From assembly GCA_964643965.1 (NCBI GenBank), contig CAZXVH010000001.1, positions 1-64,000 of the forward strand: a DNA stretch of 64,000 nt. Direction: 5' to 3'. How positions within the stretch are numbered: position 1 is the stretch's first letter; each line of letters starts with the position of its first letter. The notes below the pieces were generated by a model. The model was not told the origin of the DNA and did no database searches. It saw nothing but the letters and a program-made list of their open reading frames with translations. The translations under genes were made by a program, and so were the position numbers. Of this stretch, positions 26,573 through 35,034 are shown in pieces. Source of the stretch: GCA-2746795 sp964643965 (GTDB taxonomy: Bacteria; Chloroflexota; Anaerolineae; Promineifilales; Promineifilaceae).

Positions 26573-28041
26573 GCAGCTACAGCCAATTATTGAAACCAGT
26601 ACCGGTGACGCGCCATGATTTCTATATGGCGGCGGTGCTGGCCCGCCGTGAAGTGCGTGATTCTTTCCGCGACTGGCGTATTCTGACGCCCATTATCATC
26701 CTCACCGTCTTTTTTCCGGCTTTGATGAACTATACTGCCGGGCGCATGTTGGCCTTTGTCGCCAATTATGGCGCGGAGATCATCGCCACGCAGATGATCC
26801 CCTTTCTGCTGCTGGTGGTCGGCTTTTTCCCGATGTCGTTTTCCTTGATTATTGCCCTGGAAGTGTTTGTGGGCGAGAAGGAACGGAAGAGCCTGGAACC
26901 GCTGCTGGCCACGCCGCTGACCGACGCCCAGCTTTATTTGGGTAAGATGGTGGCCGTGCTGATTTTACCGCTGCTTTCCGCTTACCTGGGCATGACGGTG
27001 TATACGGTAGGGTTGTATTTCACGGCCGGTTACGTCCCCTCGGCGCAGCTTTTTGCCCAGGCGCTGCTCCTGACCACAGTGCAGGGCGTGATTATGGTGG
27101 CGGCGGCGGTGGTGATTTCCAGCCAGACGACGAGTGTGCGGGCGGCCAACTTGTTGGCGAGTTTTATCATTGTGCCCATGGCGTTGTTGATTCAAGCGGA
27201 AGCGGCGGCGCTGTTTTGGGGCAACCATTTTGGCTTGTGGTGGTTGGTATTGGCGTTGGGCATAACGGCCGTTCTTCTGGTGCGTATGGGTTTGCATTTG
27301 TTCAACCGGGAAGAAATGATGGGGCGAGAACTGGATCAAATTCGCCTGGGCTGGATCATGCTCCAGATTTGGAACCGCTTTAGCGGCCGTTGGCAATTGG
27401 GCGACAAATACCCCACTCCCTGGCGCTGGTATAAACAGACCTTTTCCCTCATTCCGCAAATGGGCAAACCGCTGGCAAGCCTGTTGGCGGCCTTTGTGGG
27501 GGCGTTGGTGATGGGCGTGGTATTGGCCTCTATGTATACCCTGCCCCCTGAAATCCAGGCGCAGTTCTCCGGCGAACAAATTACCGCCAATCTCTCTGAT
27601 CTGGAGTTTTTGCTGGGCGCTTTGCCCCTGCTGATTTTTACGCAAAATGTGCGCGTGCTGCTCCTGGCGGCGCTGTTGGGCACCTTTACTTTTGGCGTCT
27701 TAGGCATTTTGATTTTTATGCTGCCCTGGGTCTTGGTGGGTTTTGCCGCCGGTCAGATTTACTTGACCGGTGAAAATCCCTTTTTGTTTGTATTGGGCGC
27801 GATTGTGCCTCACGCTCTGATTGAACTGCCGGCCATCATGTTGGCCATCGCGGCGGCGCTGCGCTGGCATATCACCGTCATTGCCCCGCCGCCCAACAAG
27901 ACCTTGAGCGAATCATTCTTGGCGGCGATGGCCGACTTTGGCCGCATCTTTTTGGGCCTGGTGCTGCCCTTGCTGCTGCTGGCCGCGTTTGTGGAAGCGA
28001 TTATCACACCGCGGGTGTTGTTTGCGGTGTATGGGGGATAG
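26569..28041 (+). CDS. ABC-2 permease fused to a SpoIIM-like domain
   Basis: 490 residues. Residues 1-230 are an ABC-2 permease: cytoplasmic start, ARREVRDSFRDWRIL, and GEKERKSLEPLLATPLTDAQLYLGK, the typical loop after the second helix. Residues from about 305 to the end fit the stage II sporulation protein M (DUF95) family: IFTQNVRVLLLAALLGTFTFG, an internal glycine-rich helix, PHALIELPAIMLAIAAAL and the final EAIITPRVLF. In other genomes these are separate proteins. SpoIIM-like proteins also occur outside spore-formers near ABC systems; no sporulation genes are seen here. It makes an exporter with the overlapping ATPase; the cargo is unknown. Confidence 0.85.
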   Translation: MSSYSQLLKPVPVTRHDFYMAAVLARREVRDSFRDWRILTPIIILTVFFPALMNYTAGRMLAFVANYGAEIIATQMIPFLLLVVGFFPMSFSLIIALEVFVGEKERKSLEPLLATPLTDAQLYLGKMVAVLILPLLSAYLGMTVYTVGLYFTAGYVPSAQLFAQALLLTTVQGVIMVAAAVVISSQTTSVRAANLLASFIIVPMALLIQAEAAALFWGNHFGLWWLVLALGITAVLLVRMGLHLFNREEMMGRELDQIRLGWIMLQIWNRFSGRWQLGDKYPTPWRWYKQTFSLIPQMGKPLASLLAAFVGALVMGVVLASMYTLPPEIQAQFSGEQITANLSDLEFLLGALPLLIFTQNVRVLLLAALLGTFTFGVLGILIFMLPWVLVGFAAGQIYLTGENPFLFVLGAIVPHALIELPAIMLAIAAALRWHITVIAPPPNKTLSESFLAAMADFGRIFLGLVLPLLLLAAFVEAIITPRVLFAVYGG

Positions 28042-28048
28042 GAAGGGG

Positions 28049-29080
28049 TTACAGCTGTAACACCAGTTTGCCTGCTACCTCCCCGTTTTCCAGGCGTTGC
28101 AGGGCGGCGAGACCGTCACTGAGAGGGTAGGTGGCGTCGATGAGGGGGCGTAAACGGCCGTTAAACAGCAACCCCATCACCTCTGCATAATCCTCAATTG
28201 TGCCCATGGTGCTGCCGATGATGCTCAGATGTTTGCCAAAAATGAGCCGATTGTCGATCTCAAAGGTGGGGCCACTGGTATTGCCCACCGTCAGCAGCCG
28301 CCCCCCTTTTTTGAGCGCCCGCAAGGAGCTGGTAAACGTGGCTGCGCCCACGTTATCGACCACCACGTCCACGCCCTGGCGGTTAGTGGCCTTGAAAACG
28401 GCTTTGCCCCAATTTTCAGTGTGACGATTGATGAGGACATCTGCGCCCAATGCTTCAGCTTGAGCCAGCTTCTCATCTGAGGAGCCGACGACATAGAGGG
28501 GGCCGGCGCCGGCCAGCTTGGCGATTTGGATAGCGGCCGTATTGACCCCGCCGCCCGCCCCGATGATCAACACCGATTCTCCCGCTTGCAGGCCGCCCCG
28601 TTTGATGAGCGAATGCCACGCCGTCACATAAACCAGCGAAGCGGCGGCGGCTTCTGCAAAGCTGGCGCTGTCGGGCATTTTGAGCAGGTTTCGGGCTGGC
28701 ACGGCCGCGTATTCGGCAAAAAAGCCATCGACATGTTCGCCCAGGATGGCGAATGTTTGGCACATATTGTCCCGTCCGCTTAAGCAAAAGGAGCAACGGC
28801 CGCAGCTTTTGGTGGGGTTGATAGCCACGCGGTCGCCCACGGCAAAATCAGCCACATTCGCCCCTACTTCGGCGACGATACCGGCGCCATCGCTGCCCAT
28901 GATGTGGGGCAGTTTCAGGTTGAGTCCGGGCCATCCGGCCAATACCCACAAATCGAGCCGATTGAGCGCGGCCGCCTTGATTTGGACCAGCGCCTCGTCT
29001 GCACCTATTTCAGGGGTGGGCACATCTTCGTAAGTGACTTGTTCTAACGAGCCATGTTCGTGGAAAACGAGAGCTTTCAT
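28049..29080 (-). CDS. Zinc-dependent alcohol dehydrogenase family protein
   Basis: 343 residues of the medium-chain dehydrogenase/reductase fold. The GroES-like half has GSDGAGIVAEVG and the structural-zinc cysteines in SCGRCSFCLSGRDNMC. The Rossmann half has the nucleotide loop VLIIGAGGGVNTAAIQIAKLAG. This subgroup lies between alcohol dehydrogenases and quinone oxidoreductases; the alcohol or enone substrate cannot be told. The ATG follows a GGAGG site. It converges on the permease gene with only 7 bp between stops and no clear terminator. Confidence 0.9.
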   Translation of the reverse strand: MKALVFHEHGSLEQVTYEDVPTPEIGADEALVQIKAAALNRLDLWVLAGWPGLNLKLPHIMGSDGAGIVAEVGANVADFAVGDRVAINPTKSCGRCSFCLSGRDNMCQTFAILGEHVDGFFAEYAAVPARNLLKMPDSASFAEAAAASLVYVTAWHSLIKRGGLQAGESVLIIGAGGGVNTAAIQIAKLAGAGPLYVVGSSDEKLAQAEALGADVLINRHTENWGKAVFKATNRQGVDVVVDNVGAATFTSSLRALKKGGRLLTVGNTSGPTFEIDNRLIFGKHLSIIGSTMGTIEDYAEVMGLLFNGRLRPLIDATYPLSDGLAALQRLENGEVAGKLVLQL

Positions 29081-29156
29081 GGAGCCTCCAAAATTTTAAT
29101 ACAAAGATATAAAGGGATGAGGAAATAAAGGGAAATAGTGAATCATGTTACCTTGC

Positions 29157-29319
29157 GGTAGGGGCGATGCGATGGGGCATTACCTTTGCCTATCGTATAG
29201 CCACATCTCCCATCGCCTCGCCCGTGTATGACAGGTTGCCCACACCATCACGGGCGAGGCAACCGGAGAAAAGATGGTTTTACATGGCAAAAATGATACC
29301 TGATTGCATCGCCCCTACC
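29157..29319. mobile_element. MITE-like nested inverted-repeat element
   Basis: Perfect 14-bp outer inverted repeats GGTAGGGGCGATGC (29157-29170) and GCATCGCCCCTACC (29306-29319) enclose a 12-bp inner pair, GCCTCGCCCGTG (29215-29226) and CACGGGCGAGGC (29249-29260). The 163-bp unit has no ORF and could fold as a cruciform. The GTAGGGGCG phrase is common in repeats of cyanobacteria and Chloroflexota. No target-site duplication is obvious, so mobility is inference. Confidence 0.55.
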
Positions 29320-29335
29320 ACTGATTTTGACCAAA

Positions 29336-31303
29336 CTATTCCCAATCTTCATAGAAATCGTCGTAGAAATCTTCCCGGTCTTCTAGTTCGATGTAGTCGT
29401 CGAGCGTGCCATCGCTTTCATAATCAAAATCGAGGTACATACTGCTGCCTTCGCCTTCCCAGTCGAGGAAGTTGACATACATGGTGTCGTTGGGTTCCAG
29501 CACAATCTCGTTGTGACCAAAGACATGTTCGCCCTCATCATCAATGCGCAGCACGAGCAATTGGTAGACGCCATACTCTTCCTGGCCGGTGGTATTGAGG
29601 ATGAAATCTCCATTGGGGTAATCCAATTCCACATTAAATGCGCCGCCTGGTTCCAGGTCTATGCCGCGTAAAATAAACTCATAATCGGCTTCATCCGTTT
29701 CGATGCCAAAGATGATATCGGGCGAGTCGCTGTAGTCGCTGATGTAGGTCATGCCGTAATATTGGGGGCCAAAGGTCTGAATTTCGATGCTGTCGCTTTC
29801 ACCGGGGTCGAGCCACAAATCTTCGATGACGATGGTGTAGCCTGGCCCAATAATGGTGACTTCAGCGGGACTGGCTTCTTCCAGCCGTGTGCCATCGACG
29901 GTGACGGTAAAAAACTCAACGTCCGTGGGGATGAGGTAGACTGGTTCGTGGGCAATATCCCACACGTTTATGCCAAATTTGAGATCCGCTGTTTGAGCGC
30001 CGTCAATTTCGTTTACAGTTGTGCCATCTTCCAGCCAGCCAATACGACGGCCGTCTTCCGTGGTAATCAACAGATCCGCATCCCCATCCAGCCATACTTG
30101 CACGATGTCGGGGCTTTCCAGCACCTTTGCCAGGGAATTACGGGAAAGGTCTGGCGCAGAGGCTTCATAAAAATCACCTTCTTGCTTCTGTAATCTGGGA
30201 GAAATGGCGACCACTTCTAAGGTTTCGCTGTCGGCGTCGCCTTCATAAAGATCCGCTTCTACGCTGGGATTGGTGGAGGCTTCATAGGACCAGGTTTCCG
30301 CGTCGCGGTTAATTTCCATGATGCGGGGCAGGTTGGGGTAATTGTTGTCATAGACGTAGACATGGAAGATGCCATCGCCTTGATCTTCGACGGCATAGGG
30401 CGTAATGGCGTGTCCCCCGGAGAAATCGCGCTTATAAATGCCCAATGCCCACCATTCTGTGGCGTCTTTTCCGTCAGCAAAGGCGTTTATCAAGGTATCC
30501 AGCACGGCGCTGGGGGAGTCGTTGACTTTTTCATAACCGCCGGGCCAGGTGGCCTGTGTTACCCACCAATAGGCAATTTCTCGTTGCAGGGCGTCATTGT
30601 CGAAAACCAACTCGTTGGTGATGTCACCGCCAAAACTGTCTGGTTCGATTTTGTCGTAGTACATGAGCGAACTGAGGACAGCCATGCCTTCGCAATGGCC
30701 GCCGTCCATGCCTTCGTTCATCTGTTCCATCCACTGCCGGGCGGGTGGGGTGAGGGTACAGCCGTTTGTTTGGTTGGCGCATACTTGTTCACCAAACATG
30801 CGCTGCATCTCAACGGCCGTTAAATTAATAGCATCCGCTTCATCGCCATAGTTTTCAAAACTAAAGCCATCGCTTTCCGGTCTAAAACCACTGTCAGCAG
30901 AGCCAGCGGCCGGCGCACCGCCATTGACGAGGGCAACTGTGTCTGTGGCCTCATCGTCGCTTACTTCTTCTTGAGGATAACACGCATCCAGGAGTTCATC
31001 GTTCTCATCCCAGCACTCATCAGGGATTAAACCTTCGTCGTCACATTCCCAGAAAGCATCATCGCTGACAAAGCAGTCTGCGGGGATGAGGGCGTCTGTT
31101 TGAGTGACGTCTTTTGCGCCGCTGACTGCTGGGGAAACGGCCGTTTCTTCAGATAGTTCGTCTACTTCTTGAACGGGATCTTCCGCATAGTCCGCTTCAT
31201 CGTCATAGGCAGCCTCATCGCCGCAAGCAACCAACAAAGCAAACAGCATCAATACACTTAACGTCATTCCCAATAATTTTTTCATGCTACCTGATTCTTT
31301 CAT
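29336..31303 (-). CDS. Lipoprotein with papain-like cysteine peptidase signature
   Basis: 655 residues. A lipoprotein signal ends in LLVAC (Cys near 27), followed by a very acidic, cysteine-containing low-complexity region to about residue 140. A central domain shows GHCEGMAVLSSL, then GGHAITPYAVED and VYDNNYPNLPR: a Cys, His, Asp/Asn order consistent with a papain-like fold (C39/transglutaminase-like). The C-terminal part is beta-rich with an extremely acidic end (DDFYDDFYEDWE type). It should be anchored outside the membrane and may cleave or cross-link proteins, though the activity is inferred. The ATG at 31303 follows AGGAG. It is the last of three closely spaced genes with the pentapeptide and TPR proteins. 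Confidence 0.7.
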   Translation of the reverse strand: MKESGSMKKLLGMTLSVLMLFALLVACGDEAAYDDEADYAEDPVQEVDELSEETAVSPAVSGAKDVTQTDALIPADCFVSDDAFWECDDEGLIPDECWDENDELLDACYPQEEVSDDEATDTVALVNGGAPAAGSADSGFRPESDGFSFENYGDEADAINLTAVEMQRMFGEQVCANQTNGCTLTPPARQWMEQMNEGMDGGHCEGMAVLSSLMYYDKIEPDSFGGDITNELVFDNDALQREIAYWWVTQATWPGGYEKVNDSPSAVLDTLINAFADGKDATEWWALGIYKRDFSGGHAITPYAVEDQGDGIFHVYVYDNNYPNLPRIMEINRDAETWSYEASTNPSVEADLYEGDADSETLEVVAISPRLQKQEGDFYEASAPDLSRNSLAKVLESPDIVQVWLDGDADLLITTEDGRRIGWLEDGTTVNEIDGAQTADLKFGINVWDIAHEPVYLIPTDVEFFTVTVDGTRLEEASPAEVTIIGPGYTIVIEDLWLDPGESDSIEIQTFGPQYYGMTYISDYSDSPDIIFGIETDEADYEFILRGIDLEPGGAFNVELDYPNGDFILNTTGQEEYGVYQLLVLRIDDEGEHVFGHNEIVLEPNDTMYVNFLDWEGEGSSMYLDFDYESDGTLDDYIELEDREDFYDDFYEDWE

Positions 31304-31312
31304 GCACTACTC

Positions 31313-31711
31313 CTATCGTTTTTTGCCATTGGGCATCGTTGTTTTTCTAAATCGTGTGCCTATTAAAATTGCCATTTTCATGTTGGCGTCAGTTAGATTC
31401 GCTTCGGTGAAATTTGCCCGGCTCACGTTCGCCCAGCTTAAATCGGCTTTCGTTAAATTGGCCTGGCTCAAGTTAACGCCTTTAAGAAGGGCGCCGCTCA
31501 GATTAGTGGCGGTGAGATTGGCGCAGCTTAAATTGCTGCCGCTTAAATTTGCCATGCTCAAATTGGCGTTTTCCAGGTTTGCCTCGCTGAGGTCGATGCT
31601 CTCAAGTTGAGCCTCGTATAAATCGGCGCCATTTAAGTCGGCGCCCGGGAAGTTTCGTTCGCCAGCCTCGTAGCGTGTTAGCAATTCCTGGACATCCATG
31701 TTACTCGTCAT
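31313..31711 (-). CDS. Pentapeptide-repeat protein
   Basis: 132 residues. From about residue 24 the sequence runs in A(D/N)LxX pentapeptides (ADLNGADLYEAQL, ANLENANLSMANLSGSNL and so on), roughly seventeen repeats, which fold into a right-handed quadrilateral beta helix. The N-terminus (MDVQELLTRYEAGERNF) is the usual cap. Function unknown; such proteins serve as interaction rods or DNA mimics. The start is ambiguous: ATG at 31711 overlaps the TPR gene stop by 11 bp, whereas ATG at 31699 follows it. Coupled to the genes on both sides. Confidence 0.88.
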   Translation of the reverse strand: MTSNMDVQELLTRYEAGERNFPGADLNGADLYEAQLESIDLSEANLENANLSMANLSGSNLSCANLTATNLSGALLKGVNLSQANLTKADLSWANVSRANFTEANLTDANMKMAILIGTRFRKTTMPNGKKR

Positions 31712-32201
31712 CCCACACTTCTTCTAAATTGTCTTTGTAGAATTCGAAGACATCGGCGTAAGAGAGAATGTCTTCGTTTTGAGTGGTTTCCAGCAGGACT
31801 TCCATGAGGATGCGCATGGCCTCTTCTTTTTGCTCGTTGCTGTAGTAAGCGAGGGCCAGAAAGACGTGGCCGCTTTTGTTTTCAGGGAATTGGGCAACGG
31901 CCGTTTCCAACCAGTCTACTGATTCTTCAAATTCCCCAATCACCCGGTTGCAGCTGCCCAGGCAGATGAGGCATTCTTGTAACTCTTCCCCTTCTAGCCC
32001 GGCTTCGATGGCTTGTTCATAGTAGGGAATAGCCTCCCGTTCTTCACCCATCACATCATAAGAGCCGCCGACTTCATAGAGGACGGTGGCGTCGTCGGGA
32101 TATTGTTCTAGCAGAGCCAATAAAATCTCTTGTGAGGCTTCCAGTTCGTCTTCATCACGCAGGTTGTGCGCTTCTTCTAGTTTGTTTGTCAGATCGTTCA
32201 T
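31701..32201 (-). CDS. TPR-repeat protein
   Basis: 166 residues, acidic. Tetratricopeptide pattern is visible: ILLALLEQYPDDATVLYEVGGSYDVMGEEREAI as one pair and VDWLETAVAQFPENKSGHVFLALAYYSNEQKEEAM as another. It has no signal peptide, so it is a cytoplasmic scaffold. A GGAG site precedes the ATG. It heads the TPR, pentapeptide, papain-like lipoprotein unit. Confidence 0.88.
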   Translation of the reverse strand: MNDLTNKLEEAHNLRDEDELEASQEILLALLEQYPDDATVLYEVGGSYDVMGEEREAIPYYEQAIEAGLEGEELQECLICLGSCNRVIGEFEESVDWLETAVAQFPENKSGHVFLALAYYSNEQKEEAMRILMEVLLETTQNEDILSYADVFEFYKDNLEEVWDDE

Positions 32202-32402
32202 GGCGTCTCCGGTGATTTTTATCGCAGAGGGCGCGGAGAATGCAGAGAAAATCCTGTAGAAAGTCAGGATAAATCTGCGGTAACTGCGGAATCTGCGGAT
32301 TATTTTATGTAGGAATGATAGACAGAGGTAAGAAAATTAGCAACAATGCCCACGTTGAGTTACGCTTGTCTGGAAACCCATGATTTGGTATTGTCACCAC
32401 TA

Positions 32403-32685
32403 TCTGACTACCTGACTATCTGACTATCTGACTATCTGACTACCTGACTACCTGACTACCTGACTACCTGACTATCTGACTACCTGACTACCTGACTATC
32501 TGACTATCTGACTATCTGACTATCTGACTANNNNNNNNNNNNNNNNNNNNNNNNNNNNNNNNNNNNNNNNNNNNNNNNNNNNNNNNNNNNNNNNNNNNNN
32601 NNNNNNNNNNNNNNNNNNNNNNNNNNNNNNCTGACTATCTGACTATCTGACTATCTGACTATCTGACTACCTGACTATCTGACTA
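32403..32685. repeat. Octamer tandem repeat YCTGACTA, interrupted by Ns
   Basis: About sixteen units of TCTGACTA or CCTGACTA up to 32530, then the N run, then about seven more units to 32685. The repeat ends only 4 bp before the ATG of the following gene, which has no Shine-Dalgarno sequence, so the repeat itself is the leader. Real copy number is unknown because of the gap. Confidence 0.95.
32531..32630. other. Assembly gap (100 N)
   Basis: Exactly 100 Ns, a conventional placeholder, inside the octamer repeat that probably caused the assembly break. The true length may differ. Confidence 0.95.
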
Positions 32686-32689
32686 AACG

Positions 32690-33232
32690 ATGAGACCTGC
32701 CACACAACATATTCACGGAAAACTAATAAGAGAAAACGGCCGTTCTGCCCTCATCCTCTTAGATGAGAAACCAGCAGCAAAAACAGAAGCCTCGCTCTAC
32801 TTGCGCTACGCCGTGGTGGTGCGTGGTCCTGACGACCCTGTGCTGCCGGCCGTTTTGCTGGATGATTGGGGCAAAGAAGTACGCGGTTTGAAGATTTACG
32901 AGTTTTTGCGTAAACATGGCGATGAGTTCCCTCGGGCTGAAATTTTTGGCTTCGATATGGATGGCAGCGAAGCGCAGTTGTTTGTGCGTAGCTTAGAGTT
33001 ATACAGCCGCCTGCCTGCCTATGCGTACACGGATGTGGATGCGCCGTTGGCAGATGGCGTCTTGCTGGATGCTATTTTGCTGCCGGATGCAGAGACCGAC
33101 CGGGTGGTGAGGTTGGAAAAGGCGAAAGATGGGGGGGTGAAACGGCCGTTGCGTTCAGCCCAGGTTAGTTGGTGGTGCGTCCCCTCAGCGACAACTACAT
33201 TTGACTTCTCGTTATTAGAGGCTGAAAAGTGA
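32690..33232 (+). CDS. Hypothetical protein
   Basis: 180 residues, no signal peptide or membrane helix, no family I recognise. The sequence is a mix of beta-like segments (LYLRYAVVVRG, EAQLFVRSLELYSRLPAYAY). The 3' end overlaps the next gene: its TGA lies within the GTGA that starts the lytic transglycosylase, so the two are translationally coupled and may work together at the envelope. The start ATG has no ribosome-binding site and abuts the octamer repeat. Confidence 0.7.
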   Translation: MRPATQHIHGKLIRENGRSALILLDEKPAAKTEASLYLRYAVVVRGPDDPVLPAVLLDDWGKEVRGLKIYEFLRKHGDEFPRAEIFGFDMDGSEAQLFVRSLELYSRLPAYAYTDVDAPLADGVLLDAILLPDAETDRVVRLEKAKDGGVKRPLRSAQVSWWCVPSATTTFDFSLLEAEK

Positions 33233-34191
33233 GAGTGGTGAACAGAGTGCGTCTTCTGTTGCTTTTGTTGCTTATTCCTTTGTTGGGGCAACTGCAATCT
33301 GTGGCCGCGTCTTCCCCGAAACGGAGCAGTTTGCAGGACGATGAACCCATCATTTCTGACATTTGGGGGCCGGCCGTGCAGCAATGGGCGTTCCATATCG
33401 GTGTGCTGTCTGAAGAGTATGGTCTCGACCCTGATTTTATTGCGGCCGTCATCAAAGAAGAATCCGATGGCGATCATCGCGCAACCAGTCAGAAAGGGGC
33501 GGTAGGGTTGATGGGCGTCATGCCCACCGGCCCTGGCATGGAGTTCCGCCCTTCTGCCGACGATTTAGCCAATCCGGCCATCAATCTGCGTTGGGGTGTA
33601 GCGATTTTGGCCGATGTGGTGCGGCAGGCGGGCGGTGATTTGTACGCCGCCTTAGCCGCCTACAGCGGCGGCTGGGAAAATGTGGATAATCGCGTCCCTC
33701 GCCGTTATGCCACCAGTGTTTTGAACAATTACGGCCGGGCCATTGCCCTGCGTAACGGCATTTCGCCTGACATCGCCACCCAGTGGACGATTGCTATTGA
33801 ACTGCGGCATGGCAATATGCCCAATGAATCGCTGCTGGTGTTGGGTTTGCAGCCGGTGTCAGGCTTACGCACTTATGGCGAACATATCATTTTTAATTAT
33901 GTAGATAGCGACGGTCATGCCTATTTTGTAAGAGGGTACGCCGTGCCGGTGGCCCTGCTGACGCCCGTGGAAACGGAGCCGCCGGTCTTTGGCGATAGCG
34001 ATGAAGTGGACGCCCTGCTGCAAGCGCAGTTGGGGGATGGCGCTGGCGTAAAAATTGATAACAGCAATCCGCGCGTACTGTTGGCCTGCCTGCCCAGCCT
34101 GGAACGGCTGCGCGGCCATGCCAGTACGCGCTGGTTTGCCCCCTCCGGCTGCCCCACAGTGCGCGTGGCAGATGGGGACGGAGGGCAGTGA
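33229..34191 (+). CDS. Secreted lytic transglycosylase (SLT domain)
   Basis: 320 residues with a GTG start overlapping the previous stop. A signal peptide (RLLLLLLLIPLLG) is followed by an SLT/GEWL domain (about 50-180): FIAAVIKEESDGDHRATSQKGAVGLMGVMP gives the catalytic Glu and the GLM motif, then NPAINLRWGVAILADVV and LAAYSGGWENV. It should cleave the MurNAc-GlcNAc bond in peptidoglycan. The C-terminal ~120 residues are not recognised. The presence of such an enzyme implies a peptidoglycan wall. Confidence 0.92.
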   Translation: MRVVNRVRLLLLLLLIPLLGQLQSVAASSPKRSSLQDDEPIISDIWGPAVQQWAFHIGVLSEEYGLDPDFIAAVIKEESDGDHRATSQKGAVGLMGVMPTGPGMEFRPSADDLANPAINLRWGVAILADVVRQAGGDLYAALAAYSGGWENVDNRVPRRYATSVLNNYGRAIALRNGISPDIATQWTIAIELRHGNMPNESLLVLGLQPVSGLRTYGEHIIFNYVDSDGHAYFVRGYAVPVALLTPVETEPPVFGDSDEVDALLQAQLGDGAGVKIDNSNPRVLLACLPSLERLRGHASTRWFAPSGCPTVRVADGDGGQ

Positions 34192-34194
34192 ACG

Positions 34195-34252
34195 GTGGAC
34201 AGTAAACAGTGGACAGTGGGCGGTGGGCAGTGGACAGTGGGCAGTGGACAGT
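34195..34252. repeat. Heptamer tandem repeat (CAGTGGA/CAGTGGG)
   Basis: Roughly eight degenerate heptads of the CAGTGGA/CAGTGGG/CAGTAAA type. It occupies the space between the lytic transglycosylase and the following gene, which lacks a clear ribosome-binding site. Confidence 0.9.
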
Positions 34253-34268
34253 ATAGAATTCTGCCCCT

Positions 34269-35024
34269 ATGCCCACACCGTTTATGCACTTACACATGGC
34301 TGAAGAGATGCGGCGACAGGCAGGAAACGGCCGTTTAGACACTCTCTTCAGCGCTTCCTGGCCCGCTTTTTACCTGGGCAGTGTGGCCCCTGATTGTCAG
34401 GAATTGGCGCACATTTCGCGTGAAGCCACCCATTTCTACAGCGTACCGCCGCAGCCGGACAATCAGGCGTTTCCGCGTATGCTCAGTCAGTATCCCCAGT
34501 TGGCAGACAGCGCCGCCCTCCCGCCTGAGCAAGCGATGTTTGTGGCGGCCTACAGCGTTCACTTGATGCTTGATCTCATCTGGTTCCGCGAAGTGTTGAT
34601 GCCTTATTTTGTCAATACTACCAGGCAGTGGGTGGCGGCGCGTACGGAACGGCACATGGTTCACAATATTGTGCTGACCTATTTAGATAAACTGGCGTAT
34701 GAAGCGCTGCCGGCAACGGCCGTTTCTACCCTATCCGCCGCCATCCCCCAGCAATGGTTGCCCTTTGTGCCAGACGAGACGTTGCGCCACTGGCAAGCCC
34801 TGCTCGTCGCGCAATTGGAACCGGCCGGCGAACTGGAAACAATCAATATTTACGCCGGCCGCCTGGGCATAACGCCAGCCGAGTTTGCCGCCAATCTGGA
34901 CGATTCTGCCTGGATGGAGGCGCATGTTTTCCAGAACGTGCCGGTGGCTGCAATACAGCAGAGATTAGAAACGGCCGTTACCGACGGCCTGGCGCTTGTC
35001 CGCCAATACTTACACCTTGATTAG
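34269..35024 (+). CDS. Zinc-dependent phospholipase C-like protein
   Basis: 251 residues. It begins MPTPFMHLHMAEEM and has FYLGSVAPDC and HFYS, and HLMLDLIWFREVL, the spaced His/Asp pattern of the zinc phospholipase C/S1-P1 nuclease fold (Zn_dep_PLPC). No signal peptide is visible, unlike classical secreted enzymes. Substrate and activity are unproven. The ATG has no Shine-Dalgarno sequence and follows directly after the heptamer repeat. The stop lies 10 bp before the kinase gene start, so the pair is probably one operon. Confidence 0.75.
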   Translation: MPTPFMHLHMAEEMRRQAGNGRLDTLFSASWPAFYLGSVAPDCQELAHISREATHFYSVPPQPDNQAFPRMLSQYPQLADSAALPPEQAMFVAAYSVHLMLDLIWFREVLMPYFVNTTRQWVAARTERHMVHNIVLTYLDKLAYEALPATAVSTLSAAIPQQWLPFVPDETLRHWQALLVAQLEPAGELETINIYAGRLGITPAEFAANLDDSAWMEAHVFQNVPVAAIQQRLETAVTDGLALVRQYLHLD

Positions 35025-35034
35025 GAGCTTCACC

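Larger units (their letters stand above)
32202..32689. other. Intergenic region with octamer repeat and assembly gap
   Basis: Divergent region of 488 bp. The first 200 bp contain no recognisable signal beyond short similar phrases (AATCTGCGG). From 32403 it is filled by the YCTGACTA tandem repeat and a 100-N gap. No ORF or RNA gene is seen. Confidence 0.8.

Noticed and set aside
26569..28041. Sporulation function from SpoIIM- and SpoIIIAA-like genes
   Set aside because: Both families are common in non-sporulating bacteria, and no other sporulation gene is in the window.
32403..32685. Possible CRISPR array
   Set aside because: Units are 8 bp with no spacers and no cas genes nearby; it is a simple tandem repeat.
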